A stretch of 64,000 nt of DNA from Eucommia ulmoides (lineage: Eukaryota; Streptophyta; Magnoliopsida; Garryales; Eucommiaceae): contig CM028336.1 of assembly GCA_016647705.1 (NCBI GenBank), forward strand, positions 8,511,380-8,575,379, written 5' to 3'. Shown here in pieces: positions 35,560-47,486 of the stretch. The first letter of the stretch is position 1; the number at the start of each line of letters is the position of its first letter. Under the pieces are notes generated by a model. It was not told where the DNA came from and did no database searches. It was given only the letters and a program-made list of their open reading frames with translations. Position numbers and translations under genes: made by a program.

Positions 35560-35982
35560 ATGGAGATGGTGGGGCCGGAGCAGTTAAGAGGGGATGTTCC
35601 GGGAGAAGGAAAGGAACCGTGTGTCGTGAATATAGCGCTGCACTCGCCGGGAATATGGTCGATGTCGGAAGCGAAGGGGTTTCTGAGCTACACTTTGCCG
35701 AGGCTTCAATTACAACTCAGTGTAATTTTTTTCCTCACTCAATGCCTTCATGCCTTGTTCAAACGTCTCTATCTCCCTCGCCTTATCTCCGAGATCATGG
35801 TACTCTCTCTCCTCCCCCCCCCCCCCACACCCCTCTCTCTCTCTCTATATATATATACATACATATATATATGTTGTTGATATGAAAACAATTTCTTTGG
35901 GTTTTTCTTTCTAAGGAAAACGGTTAGGGTTTTGTTCCTGTGTAATATTCCAAGTTTTTTTCTTTTTTTCTATTTTCTTTTT

Positions 35983-36027
<45 letters not shown>

Positions 36028-39000
36028 CATAATCAGGTAGAAAAATGAATATAATTTTAAAATGACAAACGGGAAAAAAAAAAAGAATAATATTCCACAT
36101 TGATAAGAAATTTTAATGTAATTTGAATTAAATAAATTTAAAGTGATTTGTGTGGTGAAAATAGTTTTTACGAATTAATGAAGCAAAACAATGTTTTCAA
36201 AAAATAATCATAAAATAATAATAATAACAATAATAATAATAGGCATCACATGGTTAATTTTTCAACTTCGAATTTTAACTTTATGATAGTTTGATTGTCA
36301 CCACAACTAGTTAGGTAATTGATTTTCCTGCAGCACAACACAACACAACACAACAAACTGAAATTACAAAACACAAATGCGCACAAAACAAGCACACAGG
36401 CACACAGAAAATATAGGCAAAACCCAATCTTATATTAATTCAAGAAGAAGGAATCAAAAATCACAATTTTAGTCTCATTCGCTGGGACAATCCTCTTTGC
36501 TGAACCAGACTTACAAAATAGTTATAAATAGGAGCAGATAGTAGTTGAAAGATCTTGGCGTACTTACCTATTTCTTTGGCCTCGAGCTCTCATCTAGTTC
36601 CGATGGATATTTTCTCACTCAGGCCAAATATGCCTCGGATCTCCTTTCTAAGGTTGGGATCATTGTCTCAACCACTACCACTACTCCTCTCGAGTCGAAC
36701 GTCAGATTTACCCCACTTGATGATTCACCTCTTCAGGATACCACTCTATATTGCCAACGGGTTGGAAGTCTTATATATCTTATTATCACTCGCCTTGACA
36801 ATAGCTATGTCGTTTATTAGGTCAGTCAGTTCTTGTCCGCTCCTCGAACCACCCATTACTCGGCTATTCTTCGCATTATTCGGTATGTTAAGGGTATTTT
36901 ATTTCATGGGCTTCATTTCTCAACTCAGTCTTCTCCCGTCTTATAAACTTATTCTGATGTCGATTGGACCGGAGACCCTACCAACAGACGTTCAACCATC
37001 GGTTACTGTCTCTTTTTGGACAATTCTCTCATTTCCTAGAGTGGTAAGAAACAAATTGTGGTTACTCACTCCGGTACTGAAGATGAATATCGTGTCATGG
37101 CTAATACAACTAAAGAACTTTTTTGGCTTCGATGGCTCTTCTCTGACATGGGCATCTCTTTTCCGGTTGCCAAAACCCTACACCGTGACAACATGAGTGT
37201 TATTCAGATCACTCACAATGATGTATTTCACGAGCGTACAAAATACATCGAGACTGATTGTCACTTCATCTGACATCATATTCTCCATAATTCGGTTCGT
37301 CTACAATCCGTCAGTCTAGCCGATCAAACAACAAATATTTTTGATAAGGCTTATCTACCCGGACGCTTTCACTCTCTAGTTTCCCAATTAAAGTTCACCT
37401 CTCACTTACTGTCTCGAGTTTGAGAGAGGATGTTAATGTATTATATGGGCATGACCCACGTGGCCCATTAGGGCAAAATCCTAACCCCCACTTCTCCTAT
37501 AAATATGTGTATATATCGTTGTATTCTAATATCTCTTTCGCATAATATTAATACATGTTCATTTTTCCCACTTCTCAATTCTAATTTTTCTAATGTAAAA
37601 CAGGCTGGTGTGATTCTTGGACCGACAATCCTCGGACGGATCAGCCCAAATGCCATGGAAACACTCTTCCCAGAAGACGGCGAAGTCTTCATTAACGGCC
37701 TATCAGGGATGGGTTTTATGTTCTTCATGTTCCTCAATGGAGTCAAGATGGACCCCAGCAAGGTCTCCAAAGCTGGAATAAAAGCATGGATCATTGGAGT
37801 CTCCGCCGTCATGGTCCCCATAATTTGCGGCGGTATCATCGCTCAATCGCTCAAAACACTACCTAGCTACCGCATGCCAACAGCAATGTCTGTCAACGGA
37901 ATCATGATGCTGACCCCTTTTCCGGTGATCGCCTCCCTCTTGGTGGACCTCAAGATCATGAATTCCGAGCTCGGCCGGCTGGTACTGGCGGCGACGTTGA
38001 TTAGCGATTTACTAAGCACGGCCATAGAGCTGGATATGGCCAATATGGGGCTGGTGTGGGCAGGGAGGTACAGCTCCATGGCCATTAAGCCTTTTGCTTT
38101 GACCGTGTTCACCGTCAGCATACTTTTGTCCACACGACCCTTGCTTTGCTGGATTGTACAACACACACCAGAAGGTATTACTTTACATAATTACACCCGT
38201 AAAATATGTTCACTTATTACTTGGTCCTAAATTATACAAAAAATATATACATATATATATTAATAAAAAATAAAAATAAAAATAAAAATAAATAAATTAA
38301 TGCGTATTATACATATAGACTGAATTAAACATAGAGATAATTGGGGGAGTGCCCCTTAAGATTGTCCGGTGAGTGATTAGTCGAGATGTGCGTAAGCTCG
38401 CCAAGATACACCTTCTTGTAAAAAAATAAAAAAAAAATAAAAAGAATAGGCCAGTAATTCCAAATAAAGAGCTTAATCAATAATATATTCTATTTTAATT
38501 TACCATGAATATAAATTCCTTAATTATATTTTGACTTGTTTTTAAGTTTTATGGTCAATGTTTCCTTATATTTTCAATTAAATGCTTCCAGTTAAGGTTT
38601 ACATCGTCTACCACCTACTTCACTCTTCTCGCCTTCCACTGCTGTCCACAGTCAAATCGCAAGACTCCGGTAACCAAAATCGGACTACCGATTGCCAAAT
38701 TGTTTTTAGCTACATATAACTATTTTTTTAATATATTTTCTAATTACATGGTAACCATTTTTTAATGTAGTTTTTAGTTACATTATTCAAGTGTATTTTT
38801 AGTTATATTTTAGTATATTTATTTGTTATATTCTCATAATTTTTCAATGATCAGCAATCGAAAATTTAGTTGAATATAATTGAGAAATTATAACTAAAAT
38901 GCATATTAAAAAACATTATTAAAGAGCAGTTGAATGTAACTAAAAATAAGTCCGATGATTGATGACTGAAGTTTTCACAACTGTTAATAGTCAAAATTCG

Positions 39001-41036
39001 ACAGCCAAAGTCCAGCGACCAACGGTAGTTAGTGGCGCAATCCTAATTGGAAAATTAGTATTTCCATGAATCTTAAAAAATAAGACCAAATAAAATTAAT
39101 TATTTACGTTGAGAGTTTTTATTAATTTGGTGCTCCCACCAGTCCAACACATTGATCCAACAATTAAAATTAATATTTAATGCACAATAATTTTAATTTT
39201 TCATCAGGAAAGCCGGTGAAACAAGCGTATATCACCTTCATCGCCTTCATGGTGATACTAGCGGCGGTACACGGTGAGAGCGTGGGTCTCCCCTACCAAA
39301 TCTGCCCTTTCCTCTTAGGCCTCTGCGTGCCGGAGGGTCCACCATTGGGCTCCTCTATGGTGGAAAAACTTGAGACCCTAATCGTCGGAATCTTCTTTCC
39401 ACTTCTTACGGCCTACTGTGGTATGAAGATCGACCTTTTCGTGATCTACGACCTTGAATTCATGTCGCTGCTATGGACAATCGTGTTGATCTCTGTCGGA
39501 GCTAAGTTTTTGTCAATCCTTTTACCGGCATTGCTTTGCCAAATGCCGATGCGAGACGCTGTCACACTGGCTCTGATAATGAGCGCCCAAGGGACTGTTC
39601 AGATAGCGGTGTATCTGACTGTGTTTACAAACCAGGTATAGATTTTGCCCCTCAATTTCTTATATGTTTTTAGTTTTTACCCTTGAAAGTTTAACATTTG
39701 CTTTTCAATGGTCCTATTTCCTGGAGAACAGTCTATAGATCGGGAGTCGCTCTCAGTGTTAATTGTGTCAGTCATGTTAGTCGCATCTTTAACAGGGGTT
39801 CTCGTCAGAATTATCTATGATAACTCGAGAATGTACACTGGCTATCAGAAGAGAACAATCATTCATACCCCCGCCAACACCGAGCTCCGAGTATTGATCT
39901 GCGCCTACCGCCCTGACGATGCGATGGCATCCATCAAGCTCCTTCAGAATTCCAGACCCACCAAAGAGAATCTGATCGTAGTGTACGGCCTCCACCTGAT
40001 GGAGTTGGCCGGCCGGGCGTCACCACTGCTAATCAACCACCAGTTGGGTAAGAAATCTTCAGTTGGAAGTTCGCGGTCACAGATGATTATTGAAGTGCTG
40101 GTGCAGTTTCAAAAGCAGTACCCGGATCTAGTGACCATGCTCGCCTTCACCACCATGTCGCTGATGAAGTTCATGCATCATGATATATGTTCGTTGGCGT
40201 TTGATAAGTCAGTGTCACTGATAATTCTTCCTTTTCATCAGAAGTGGAACCACCTAGGTAAGGTGGTTTTCAATAGCACCGCGCTAAGGATGGTAATTAT
40301 TCATATTTTTTTTTCTAATTCTTAAGTAAATTGTTAAATGATGGTCTTTGCTAAACCCCCATGTTTGTGTATATATAGATATAGTGATCTTTGTATAATT
40401 ATATCTTTTACATATATCAACACATTCGTCTCGTATTCTCACTCAAAATTTAACATAAAAATTTTCTCCACACAGGTAAACCAACAAGTGCTCCAAATGG
40501 CTCCATGTTCTGTCGCAGTCCTTATCGACCGGAGCAAAATCCGACTACCGACACTGGAATTACCGGTAGCAAATTCCCCCTACCAAGTGGCCGTGATTTT
40601 CTTGGGTGGAGACGACGATCGAGAGGCCATGGCGTACGGAAGAAGAATGGCAAATTCAACTGAAGATGTTCAGTTGACCGTTTTTCGATTGGTGTCATGG
40701 GAAGATTCAATCGTCAACCATTGGGACACCATCCTAGATATCGAGGTTTTGAAAGAAATGAGGCTTTTGTCTTCAACCCAGGAAAACGTCGTATACCGGG
40801 AAGAAAGAGTTAGAGACGGGCCCGAGACAGCTCTGATAGTCAACGAGATGAAGGAGGAATATGACCTCATCATTGTGGGGCGTCATCACCGGGAGGACTC
40901 ATCGATGCTGACGGGGCTAACGGAGTGGAACGAGTTACCGGAGTTGGGTCCGATCGGAGACATATTGGCATCAGAGGAGATCAAGAGACCGGTTTCGGTG
41001 ATGGTGGTGCAACAACAGTTGGTGAAGAGGAAGTGA
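35560..41036 (+). CDS. CHX copy 3: intact cation/H+ exchanger (CHX/CPA2 family, CHX15-like)
   Basis: Predicted membrane antiporter exchanging K+ or another monovalent cation for H+. Exons: 35560-35799, 37604-38174, 39208-39635, 39732-40292, 40476-41036; every junction is GT-AG, phases agree, total 2,361 bases including TGA, 786 residues, normal for the family (about 780-820). Residues 1-45 are a polar tail. The Na+/H+ exchanger membrane domain runs from about 48 to 440 (SEIM-AGVILGPTILGR across intron 1; LCVPEGPPLGSS at 309-320). The cytosolic half (about 460-780) holds ELRVLICAYRPDD, LHLMELAGRASPLL, APCSVAVLIDRSK, FLGGDDDREAMAYG and ELGPIGDILAS, as in CHX C-terminal USP-like domains. The start ATG at 35560 agrees with copy 4. 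Oddities: the core ND pair reads S214-D215 and the usual lysine of the TKG motif reads Q398. The substrate is not known; membrane site (plasma or endomembrane) cannot be told. Confidence 0.92.
35800..37603. other. CHX copy 3 intron 1 with copia fragment
   Basis: 1.8 kb intron. It has CT and TA runs after the donor, a (TA)n tract at about 35989-36023, and DNA matching units 2 and 4 up to 36546. A 5'-truncated copia element then fills 36548-37580, ending 23 bp before the exon 2 acceptor. Compared with unit 2, about 5.3 kb is missing at 36547. Confidence 0.85.
36548..37580 (+). mobile_element. 5'-truncated copia element in CHX copy 3 intron 1
   Basis: Begins inside reverse transcriptase (KDLGVLTYFFGLELSSSSDG), continues through RNase H (DNMSVIQITHNDVFHERTKY), a purine tract and the 3' LTR (37431-37580, TGTTAATGTATTATATGGG). 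It is the same element as 26527-31351, at the same place relative to exon 2, so the two are copies of one insertion carried along by duplication. A few in-frame stops are present (for example at 36819). Confidence 0.9.
38175..39207. other. CHX copy 3 intron 2
   Basis: Intron of 1,033 bp; no coding content. It contains the SINE insertion at 38344-38440 and then DNA matching 60245-60854 of unit 4, with words such as CTCGCCTTCCACTGCTGTCCA, GTCCAGCG-CCA and GGCGCAATCCTAATTGGAAA. Confidence 0.8.
38344..38440 (+). mobile_element. 5'-truncated SINE in CHX copy 3 intron 2
   Basis: Same insert and position as 32079-32176, with GATTAGTCGAGATGTGCGTA and an A-rich tail. The right-hand duplication has drifted to GAATAGG. 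Unit 4 lacks it. Confidence 0.78.
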
Positions 41037-42179
41037 GACGGGGGAACATAGGCTTATCCCTATTTAGTGTTTTTGTTCCATAATTTCTGTTTCTTTCTTT
41101 GTAGATAAATGAAAATAGAAATAAAAATATTTCTATTCTTTTTCCATTTTTTTAATACAAATCTTCTCATATTTTTGTTTGAAATGTAGGAACAAATACA
41201 CTGAACAGTTCATTTGTAGTTTTAGGACTTTATTGGACAAGCACATCATATGTTGATTGGAATGATGAAAAAACAAAAGAAAAAAGAAAAAAGAAAATGA
41301 GAAAATAATATTGTAAAATAAAAATTATTTTCGTTGTTTGATTGGAAAAAAAAAAAAAAAATTAAATGAGGAAGAATAATTCATTTTAATATAATTTACT
41401 ATTTTACTCTCATATATTATCAAAAAAAAAAAAAAAATCAATTATTAATGATATAATTGTAATTTTAATACTTTTAACGATTTTCTTTCAATTTTCTTCC
41501 CAAATTTGTGAGGAAAAAAAAAATGTCTTGAAAATTGTGTTTTATCCATCTTATTTATTTTTCCCTTTCATTTTTCATCCAACCAAACATGATTTTTTTT
41601 TTTTTAATTTTTTTTTTTTTTGTTTTTCATTCATTTTCCATCCAACCGAACACACCTTAAGGTGCGTTAAATGATAGAGTTTCACCATAAATTACGATTT
41701 TCCATAAATTCACAAAAAGTTCCTTTTTTCTCCTTTTTTGTAATTGAATGAATTTTTATCCAATTTTAGTATAAAAAAATTACTGTGAAATCCGAATCTT
41801 GATCAAAGTTGGAAAATACCTATTATCTAATCAAATTCTTAACAAATTCACAAAATACTCTCATTACTCCCAATCAAATAGCACAAAATTAGTGATAAGA
41901 TTATCCAAGAACCATTTATGCTTAACAAATTTGTGTCACAAGACAATCTTTTAGGTTGACCATCCATCCCATTATACTCTCTCTTACACGTATCATCCCA
42001 TAATACTCTCTCTATTGTGAGTCGCTTGTCTCTTTGGCTTCTAATTAGGAAGTAGCCTCATTCTTCTGGTTCTCCCACTACTCTCTCTCTCTATCTCAGC
42101 CAAGACAAAACCACCGGGCATGGTAGAAGCAGACGCAGGACCTATGACGAACTCTCGCGGGAATCAGACCCTAGTGTGC
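41037..42179. other. 3' flank of CHX copy 3
   Basis: From 41037 to about 41890 it matches 63009-63880, the 3' flank of copy 4 (GGGGAACATAGGCTTATCC, TTGTTCCATAATTTCT, CATTTGTAGTTTTAGGAC, CCAACCGAACACA), so the duplicated unit extends at least 850 bp past the stop codon. 41890-42179 shows nothing recognisable. Confidence 0.75.
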
Positions 42180-42379
42180 CATAACCCCCATGGCATTATC
42201 TCGAAAGGCATCTAGTCAGGCACCAACCCTCTCAACTTCCCTACCCCTCTCTTCCTGATGCAACTCTCCCTCATCTCCCTCACCTCTCTCCCCATCGACC
42301 TCTGCTTGCACCCTCTTGGCCAATGCTCCATTGTCTCCCAAATGTCCGTAGGCCCCCCTGTCTCTCTTATCGCAAGTGA

Positions 42380-43200
42380 TTCTCCATAGTTGCATTCCAA
42401 CTCCCTGAATCGCAGATGATTCTCCATATCCGCATCCCAACTACGGCGTCGTGAGTGATTCTCTTTAGCGGCATTCGGATCCCCTGTGTCGTGGATGATT
42501 CTCCAGAACTGCATCCTGACTCATGGGGTAACGAGTGATTCTCCTCAATGGCATTCCGACCACTTGAGTTGCAGATGATTCTCCAGATCCGCTTCCCAAC
42601 TCTCGACGTTGCGAGTGATTCTCCACGGTTGCATTCCGATCCCTTGAGTCACATCCTAGCTCTAGCGTCGCGAGTGATTCTCCTCAGAGGCATTCTGACC
42701 CCTTGAGTCGCGGATGATTCTCCAGATCCGCATCCCGAGTCCAGCGTCACAAGTAATTGTCCACGGTTATATTCCGACCCCCTAAGTCCCCGATGATTCT
42801 CCAGATCCACATCCCAACTCTGGCGTCAACAGTGATTCTTCTCAACTGCATTCCAACCCCCTGAGTCGTGGATGATTCTCTAGATCTGCATCCTAACTCT
42901 CGCATCGCGAGTGATTCTCCACTGTTGCATTTTGACCCCTTGAGTCGCATCCCGACTCCAGTGTCACGAGTGATTATCCTCAGCAGCATTCCGACACCCA
43001 GAGTCTTGGATATTTCTTCATATCTGGATCTTGACTCTTGGCATCATGAGTAATTCTCCACGGTCGCATTTCGACCCCTGAGTCGCATTTCGGCTCCGGA
43101 GTCGCGACTAATTCTCCTCAACAGCACTCTAATCCTCTGAGTCGAGGATGATTCTCTAGATCAACAACTCAACATTCACTGTCACAAGTAACTCTCCATA
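42380..43200. repeat. Expanded minisatellite in family A element
   Basis: More than a dozen imperfect units made of GTGATTCTCC, GCATTCCGACCCC, GAGTCGCGGATGATTCTCC and GATCCGCATCCC blocks, alternating irregularly at roughly 55-60 bp. It is the reverse complement of the shorter array at 1480-1760. Confidence 0.85.
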
Positions 43201-45278
43201 GGCCTCATCCCGGCATTCAACGTCGAGGGTGACAACCAGACCTTTCTGGAAGTCAATAGTTCGAACGCAAGAAAAGACTAAGGTCGTCCACCAAGGACGA
43301 AGCATTGATCAAGTTTGAGAACCTGTAGCTAAGTACATCCCTCACCTAAGTCGACTATAAGTCCAATGGTCTAAAGATGAAAGTGCTCTAACATGGACTA
43401 AATGAAGATAACCTAAAAGGATTCTTCAATGATCTTGACTACAGAGAATTCCCCAATGACTGGCCACGACGGACCAACCACCACATTGCGCCCCTGTGGA
43501 CCGAGAAGACCAGGCACCCTAGAAAACCCTCTTCTTGAGTCCACAACACGACTTCCTTGCAATCAACTCATGTTCCAAACTAAGGGGCTAGTAGTCTATA
43601 GACAATAACACTTTTAATTTTTTACCAATCTATGAACTGGACCAAGTGGAAAGCAACTTGGCAAAACACGTCGGGAGAGAAATAGTAGACTTTGAAGTAC
43701 CCTGACTGTATCACTCAGAAGCTTACACGCTCGCGCACAGAAAAGTAGGAATAAGTGAAAAAGAGTCTACAAAATCCTAAGTATTAAAAAAGCAACGATC
43801 TGAAGCCAAGTCCTCCCTGCCCTCGTTATGAGGAGCGTCTATGCGATGAGAAATAACATCAATATTGCCCTCCTCAGGGGGTCTCTTTCCAGCAATGTCC
43901 TCTCCGTCATCTCTCTACCTGATGTCTTTATGCTTGGCTCTATCCTTCAGCTCTGAGAACTCTATCTCCACACGGCCGACGGGAAAATCTAAATGCAGGC
44001 AGTGGATATTCGTTATAGTGGTCCTCCCCAAAGACACCATCTAGGGGTTCACCCTTAGTGCCTTGCGACAGGCACCGCCCTGCTGGGCTACTCCTAACCT
44101 GCAGGGTCTAGATAGCGACTGGCACTACCCTGCTGCACTACTTCAAGCCGGCAAGGTCCAGATGGAAACCGGCTATGCCCTACCATGCTGCTCCTAGCCG
44201 GCACGGTCCAAGTGATGACGGACACTACCCTACTGTGCTGCTCCTAACCGATAGGGTCCAGAAGGTGACCTTTTCGAAAAATGCCATTTACAAGTGCCTT
44301 CCCAAAAAAGGGTCGTCCAGGAGCGTCGTCTAAAAATTTCACCTCATTTTCTCTAGCCAGCATCATCTTATCCTACGTCCATCGCCCTGCCGCGCTACCT
44401 CTGGCTAGTAGGGTGTAGATGGGTGCCTTCTCAAAATGTGTCGACCAGGATTCCAGGCGATCAGCACCCTGACGTGCTTACGCGCTCTCCCCCAAGCCTC
44501 ACTCATTAGGAAAATGGTAATGGAATACCGTGTGCCAAAAAATTCTCCACAAAATTGTAGAAGGAGTAAAATTCTCTAAAGTGTCCAAATTGTGCAACGT
44601 AAGAGAATTGGGCAAGCTTTAAAAAGGTGTTAAAAAAAATTAAAAAAAAAAAAATAATTGGGTAAGCCCCCAATCAAGGTTAGCTGGCCCCAAGGCATTA
44701 GTTTGCCCAGCACCCTTTCTCAGGCACTGACTTGCCCCAGCGGGTGCTAACCCAAGTCTAGCCAACGCCCACAAAATGGCGATGGTCGGGGAACTCCCAG
44801 CCATCGGCCACATGCACCTAGCACCATTCCAGAGTGCACCACCTAGCCCCTATGCCCGTTTACGGTGTGCACCTCACTCGAGCTTGCCTCTATTTTCTCC
44901 ACGTTGAAGGTTGGTTCGTGCTCAGGACTTGTTCACGATGAACGTAATAACCTTGAAAATCGAAAAAAATTGGAGTCGTCCTACTGTGCTACCTGACCCC
45001 GGACCTCGGCCGTATGGGGACCAATTTCAAATTAGTTTCTCACAAAAAGTCAAGTGTTGAAAACGTATCACCCAGAAAATCGAGGAAATTCGCGATCACC
45101 CACCTATGCTACTTGACTTCGAACCTTGACCATATAGGAGCTTATCTCGAATTCTCTCCTCAGAAAAAATTAACTCTTGGAAAAATGTCAATCACATCTC
45201 AGAATGCCCATTTCAACCAAAAATTGATATCACTGACCGCCTTGCTTCCCTCACCACACAGGGCTAGAGGGATACTGA

Positions 45279-45766
45279 TGAGGGTATTTTTGAGCTTCAC
45301 CGAGTTAGCACCAAGCCCCAGTCCCCTGTCCACTATCGCCAACATTTTCCTCACATGCCCGACAAAAGCTCGCGGGCTTCTCCAAATGGGTCCAAAAGCA
45401 CAAGCCCATTACTATGCAATTTTACTATGCATTTTCCATTTCTATAAATATTGAAACAAATCAGTAACATATGGTAATGCTCATTTTTCTAATTAACGCA
45501 TATTAAACTCTACTTCTCTGTGAGCTCTGATTCTTACACTGGAGGGGCTTTCCGGGGCCAGATTTCATGTGCAGATACAGGTCACTGGGCACAACAGGTC
45601 AGTCCTCCTAAGACTTCGATAATTCAGCCATTCAAGTTGACCATTCCAGCTCACTTGAGGAATATTCAACACCAGTTCCGACTCAACGACTCTACCTTAG
45701 TAAGAAGACCCATCTCTATCATCCGAACGAACCATACTCGAGGGGTATATCAGTTCTATACACCAA
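45279..45766 (+). repeat. 3' LTR of family A copy
   Basis: Starts TGAGGGTATTTTTGAGCTTC after a short purine stretch (GGGCTAGAGGGA) and ends near CTATACACCAA. About 490 bp, shorter than the LTR at 2483-3277 and similar to 33091-33530. Confidence 0.7.
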
Positions 45767-47434
45767 TTATATATATAATAAATTAGGACTGAGATATTCA
45801 CAGCCGTCGGATGAGAGACAAATCTCTAGACATTTTCTGACCGTTGGATTAAAATTTAAGGTTTTATTGTTCAGTCTCTCGCTTCTGACTCCCTTCTTCC
45901 TCAGTGTCAAACACTCTCTCCTTGTCACTCTCAATCTGGAATCAAACGCTCTCTCTCACACATTTCCATCGTCGCTACTCAACACTCTCAGTATTTCCAT
46001 CGCCACTGGTCAGCCGCTCGATCTGATTCTCTCTCTCTCTCTCTCTCTCTTTCTCTTCCTTTCTGAGCTTCTATCTCTCCATCTCTCTACCTTAGATTAT
46101 TTTCTCTCCTCTGGTAGGTTGCCACGTCCACCGCCAACCTATCTATATCCAGGTACGTCTCATCGTCTTTGTTGTTGCTCTAGGGTATCGCCATCAATCT
46201 ACTTCGTCAGTGGAAACTCCGAATCAGATTTTGCAAAATTCGTGTTTGACGATTGGGAGCGGGGTTAGAGATGAGAGAGAACATATGATTTCACGATCTC
46301 TTCTCCCTCAAATTCGCATTGGAACTAATATCTCTGTCGATCTATCTCTGTCATTGGGGTTTTTCTTTGACCTAAATCGCTCTCTTTCTCTCCGTCCATC
46401 TGCAAATCGCGAATCTCAATCTTCATGTTCCAATTGCGATATTTTCTCTCCCTTATCTCCAGCGATTTAAGGTTTAGCTTGCAAATCTGATCTCTTATCC
46501 AAATCGCAATTGTATCTTATCGCTCTAATACTCTTCTACTCTCTCGATCTCTCTTCTTATCTGTATCCCTCATTCACCTCCCTTGGTCAGTGACTTCTTT
46601 AATTTTTCATTGATTGGGTTTGAATGATTTGTTAATTAAGTTTTGCTTGTGAATAACGGATTGGCATGCCATCAACTTGAGTAATATATCTTAGCAGGCT
46701 AGCGGTAATTGTCTTTCAAACTTATTTAATCATGCGTCTGTGTATTAACCATAGTTCAAATCATGTTCGAATTTTTAATTTTGATGCCAAAACTGAAACA
46801 TTTGAATCTACTGATTTATGGTTCATCCTTAATATGTTCGTGTTTGATTTTCTTGCTATCTCCTTCATTGTTTGATTTAACTATAGTATTAATTTGGTAT
46901 TCATGATTTCAGGGTTTAATGGACCAAATATGAATAGTTTAGTTTATAATCTTCATTTTATCTACATTTATTCATATGTTAAATGTTGTACTAACTTTTG
47001 TTTGTGGGAAAACTTTTTGATCTTATGTTCAGAAGGAAATTAGATTGATTCTCTCAACATAGTTTTTTTTTTTTTTTGTTCCCGGGTTTTTCTATTCTAG
47101 ATTTTTGTTTCTCTTCCCAACTTTCTATTTCTGTTTTGTACTCATATTTCTTTTCAATTATTTTGTTCTGGACCTTCTTCGATAGGATTTCCTTGATGTG
47201 TTTCTTTTTGCTTGGACACATGGTGTAGGAGTATAACTTAATAGAGCTAAATTGTAAGTTAAATATATGTTATTTTTATATGTTTTTTTCTTGGTTATTA
47301 GATTTTTAATTTTTGAAAAATATAATGTTGTTTAACAGGTATTCCCAAATTTCAGTGTTTGTACACAATTGAAAAACCAATACATATTTAACAGGTATTC
47401 CCCAAAATAAAGCAAAAGCAAAAGGAACCTCCAA

Positions 47435-47471
<37 letters not shown>

Positions 47472-47486
47472 TAATCATTAATAAAT
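45767..47486. other. CT-rich leader-like DNA, no gene assigned
   Basis: 45860-46500 is CT-rich, with a (CT)n run at about 46027-46048 and open but low-complexity frames. Phrases such as GCCGTCGGATGAGAG and GACCGTTGGATTAAAATTT before it, and the CT-rich leader, look like the start of a plant transcription unit or a captured promoter. 46600-47430 is T-rich. A run of 25 C lies at 47438-47462. I cannot assign a gene. Confidence 0.45.

Larger units (their letters stand above)
42180..45766 (+). mobile_element. Family A LTR retrotransposon, 5'-truncated copy
   Basis: Plus-strand copy with the same order as 1-2482 read backwards: expanded minisatellite (42380-43200), the GTCGAGGGTGACAACCAGACC block (about 43221), TTGCGCCCCTGTGGACCGAGA (about 43485), GACTTCCTTGCAATCAACTC (43550), the CCTGCTG-GCTACTCC-type repeats (44080-44240), A-rich tract (44630), GC-rich hairpin block (44660-44800) and 3' LTR (45279-45766). 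No 5' LTR or primer binding site is found at its left side, whose exact limit is uncertain. No pol gene is seen. Confidence 0.75.

Noticed and set aside
45867-46470. Open frames of 133 and 86 codons that could be a first exon
   Set aside because: CT-repeat driven Ser/Leu-rich peptides with no recognisable signal or domain and no downstream exons identified.
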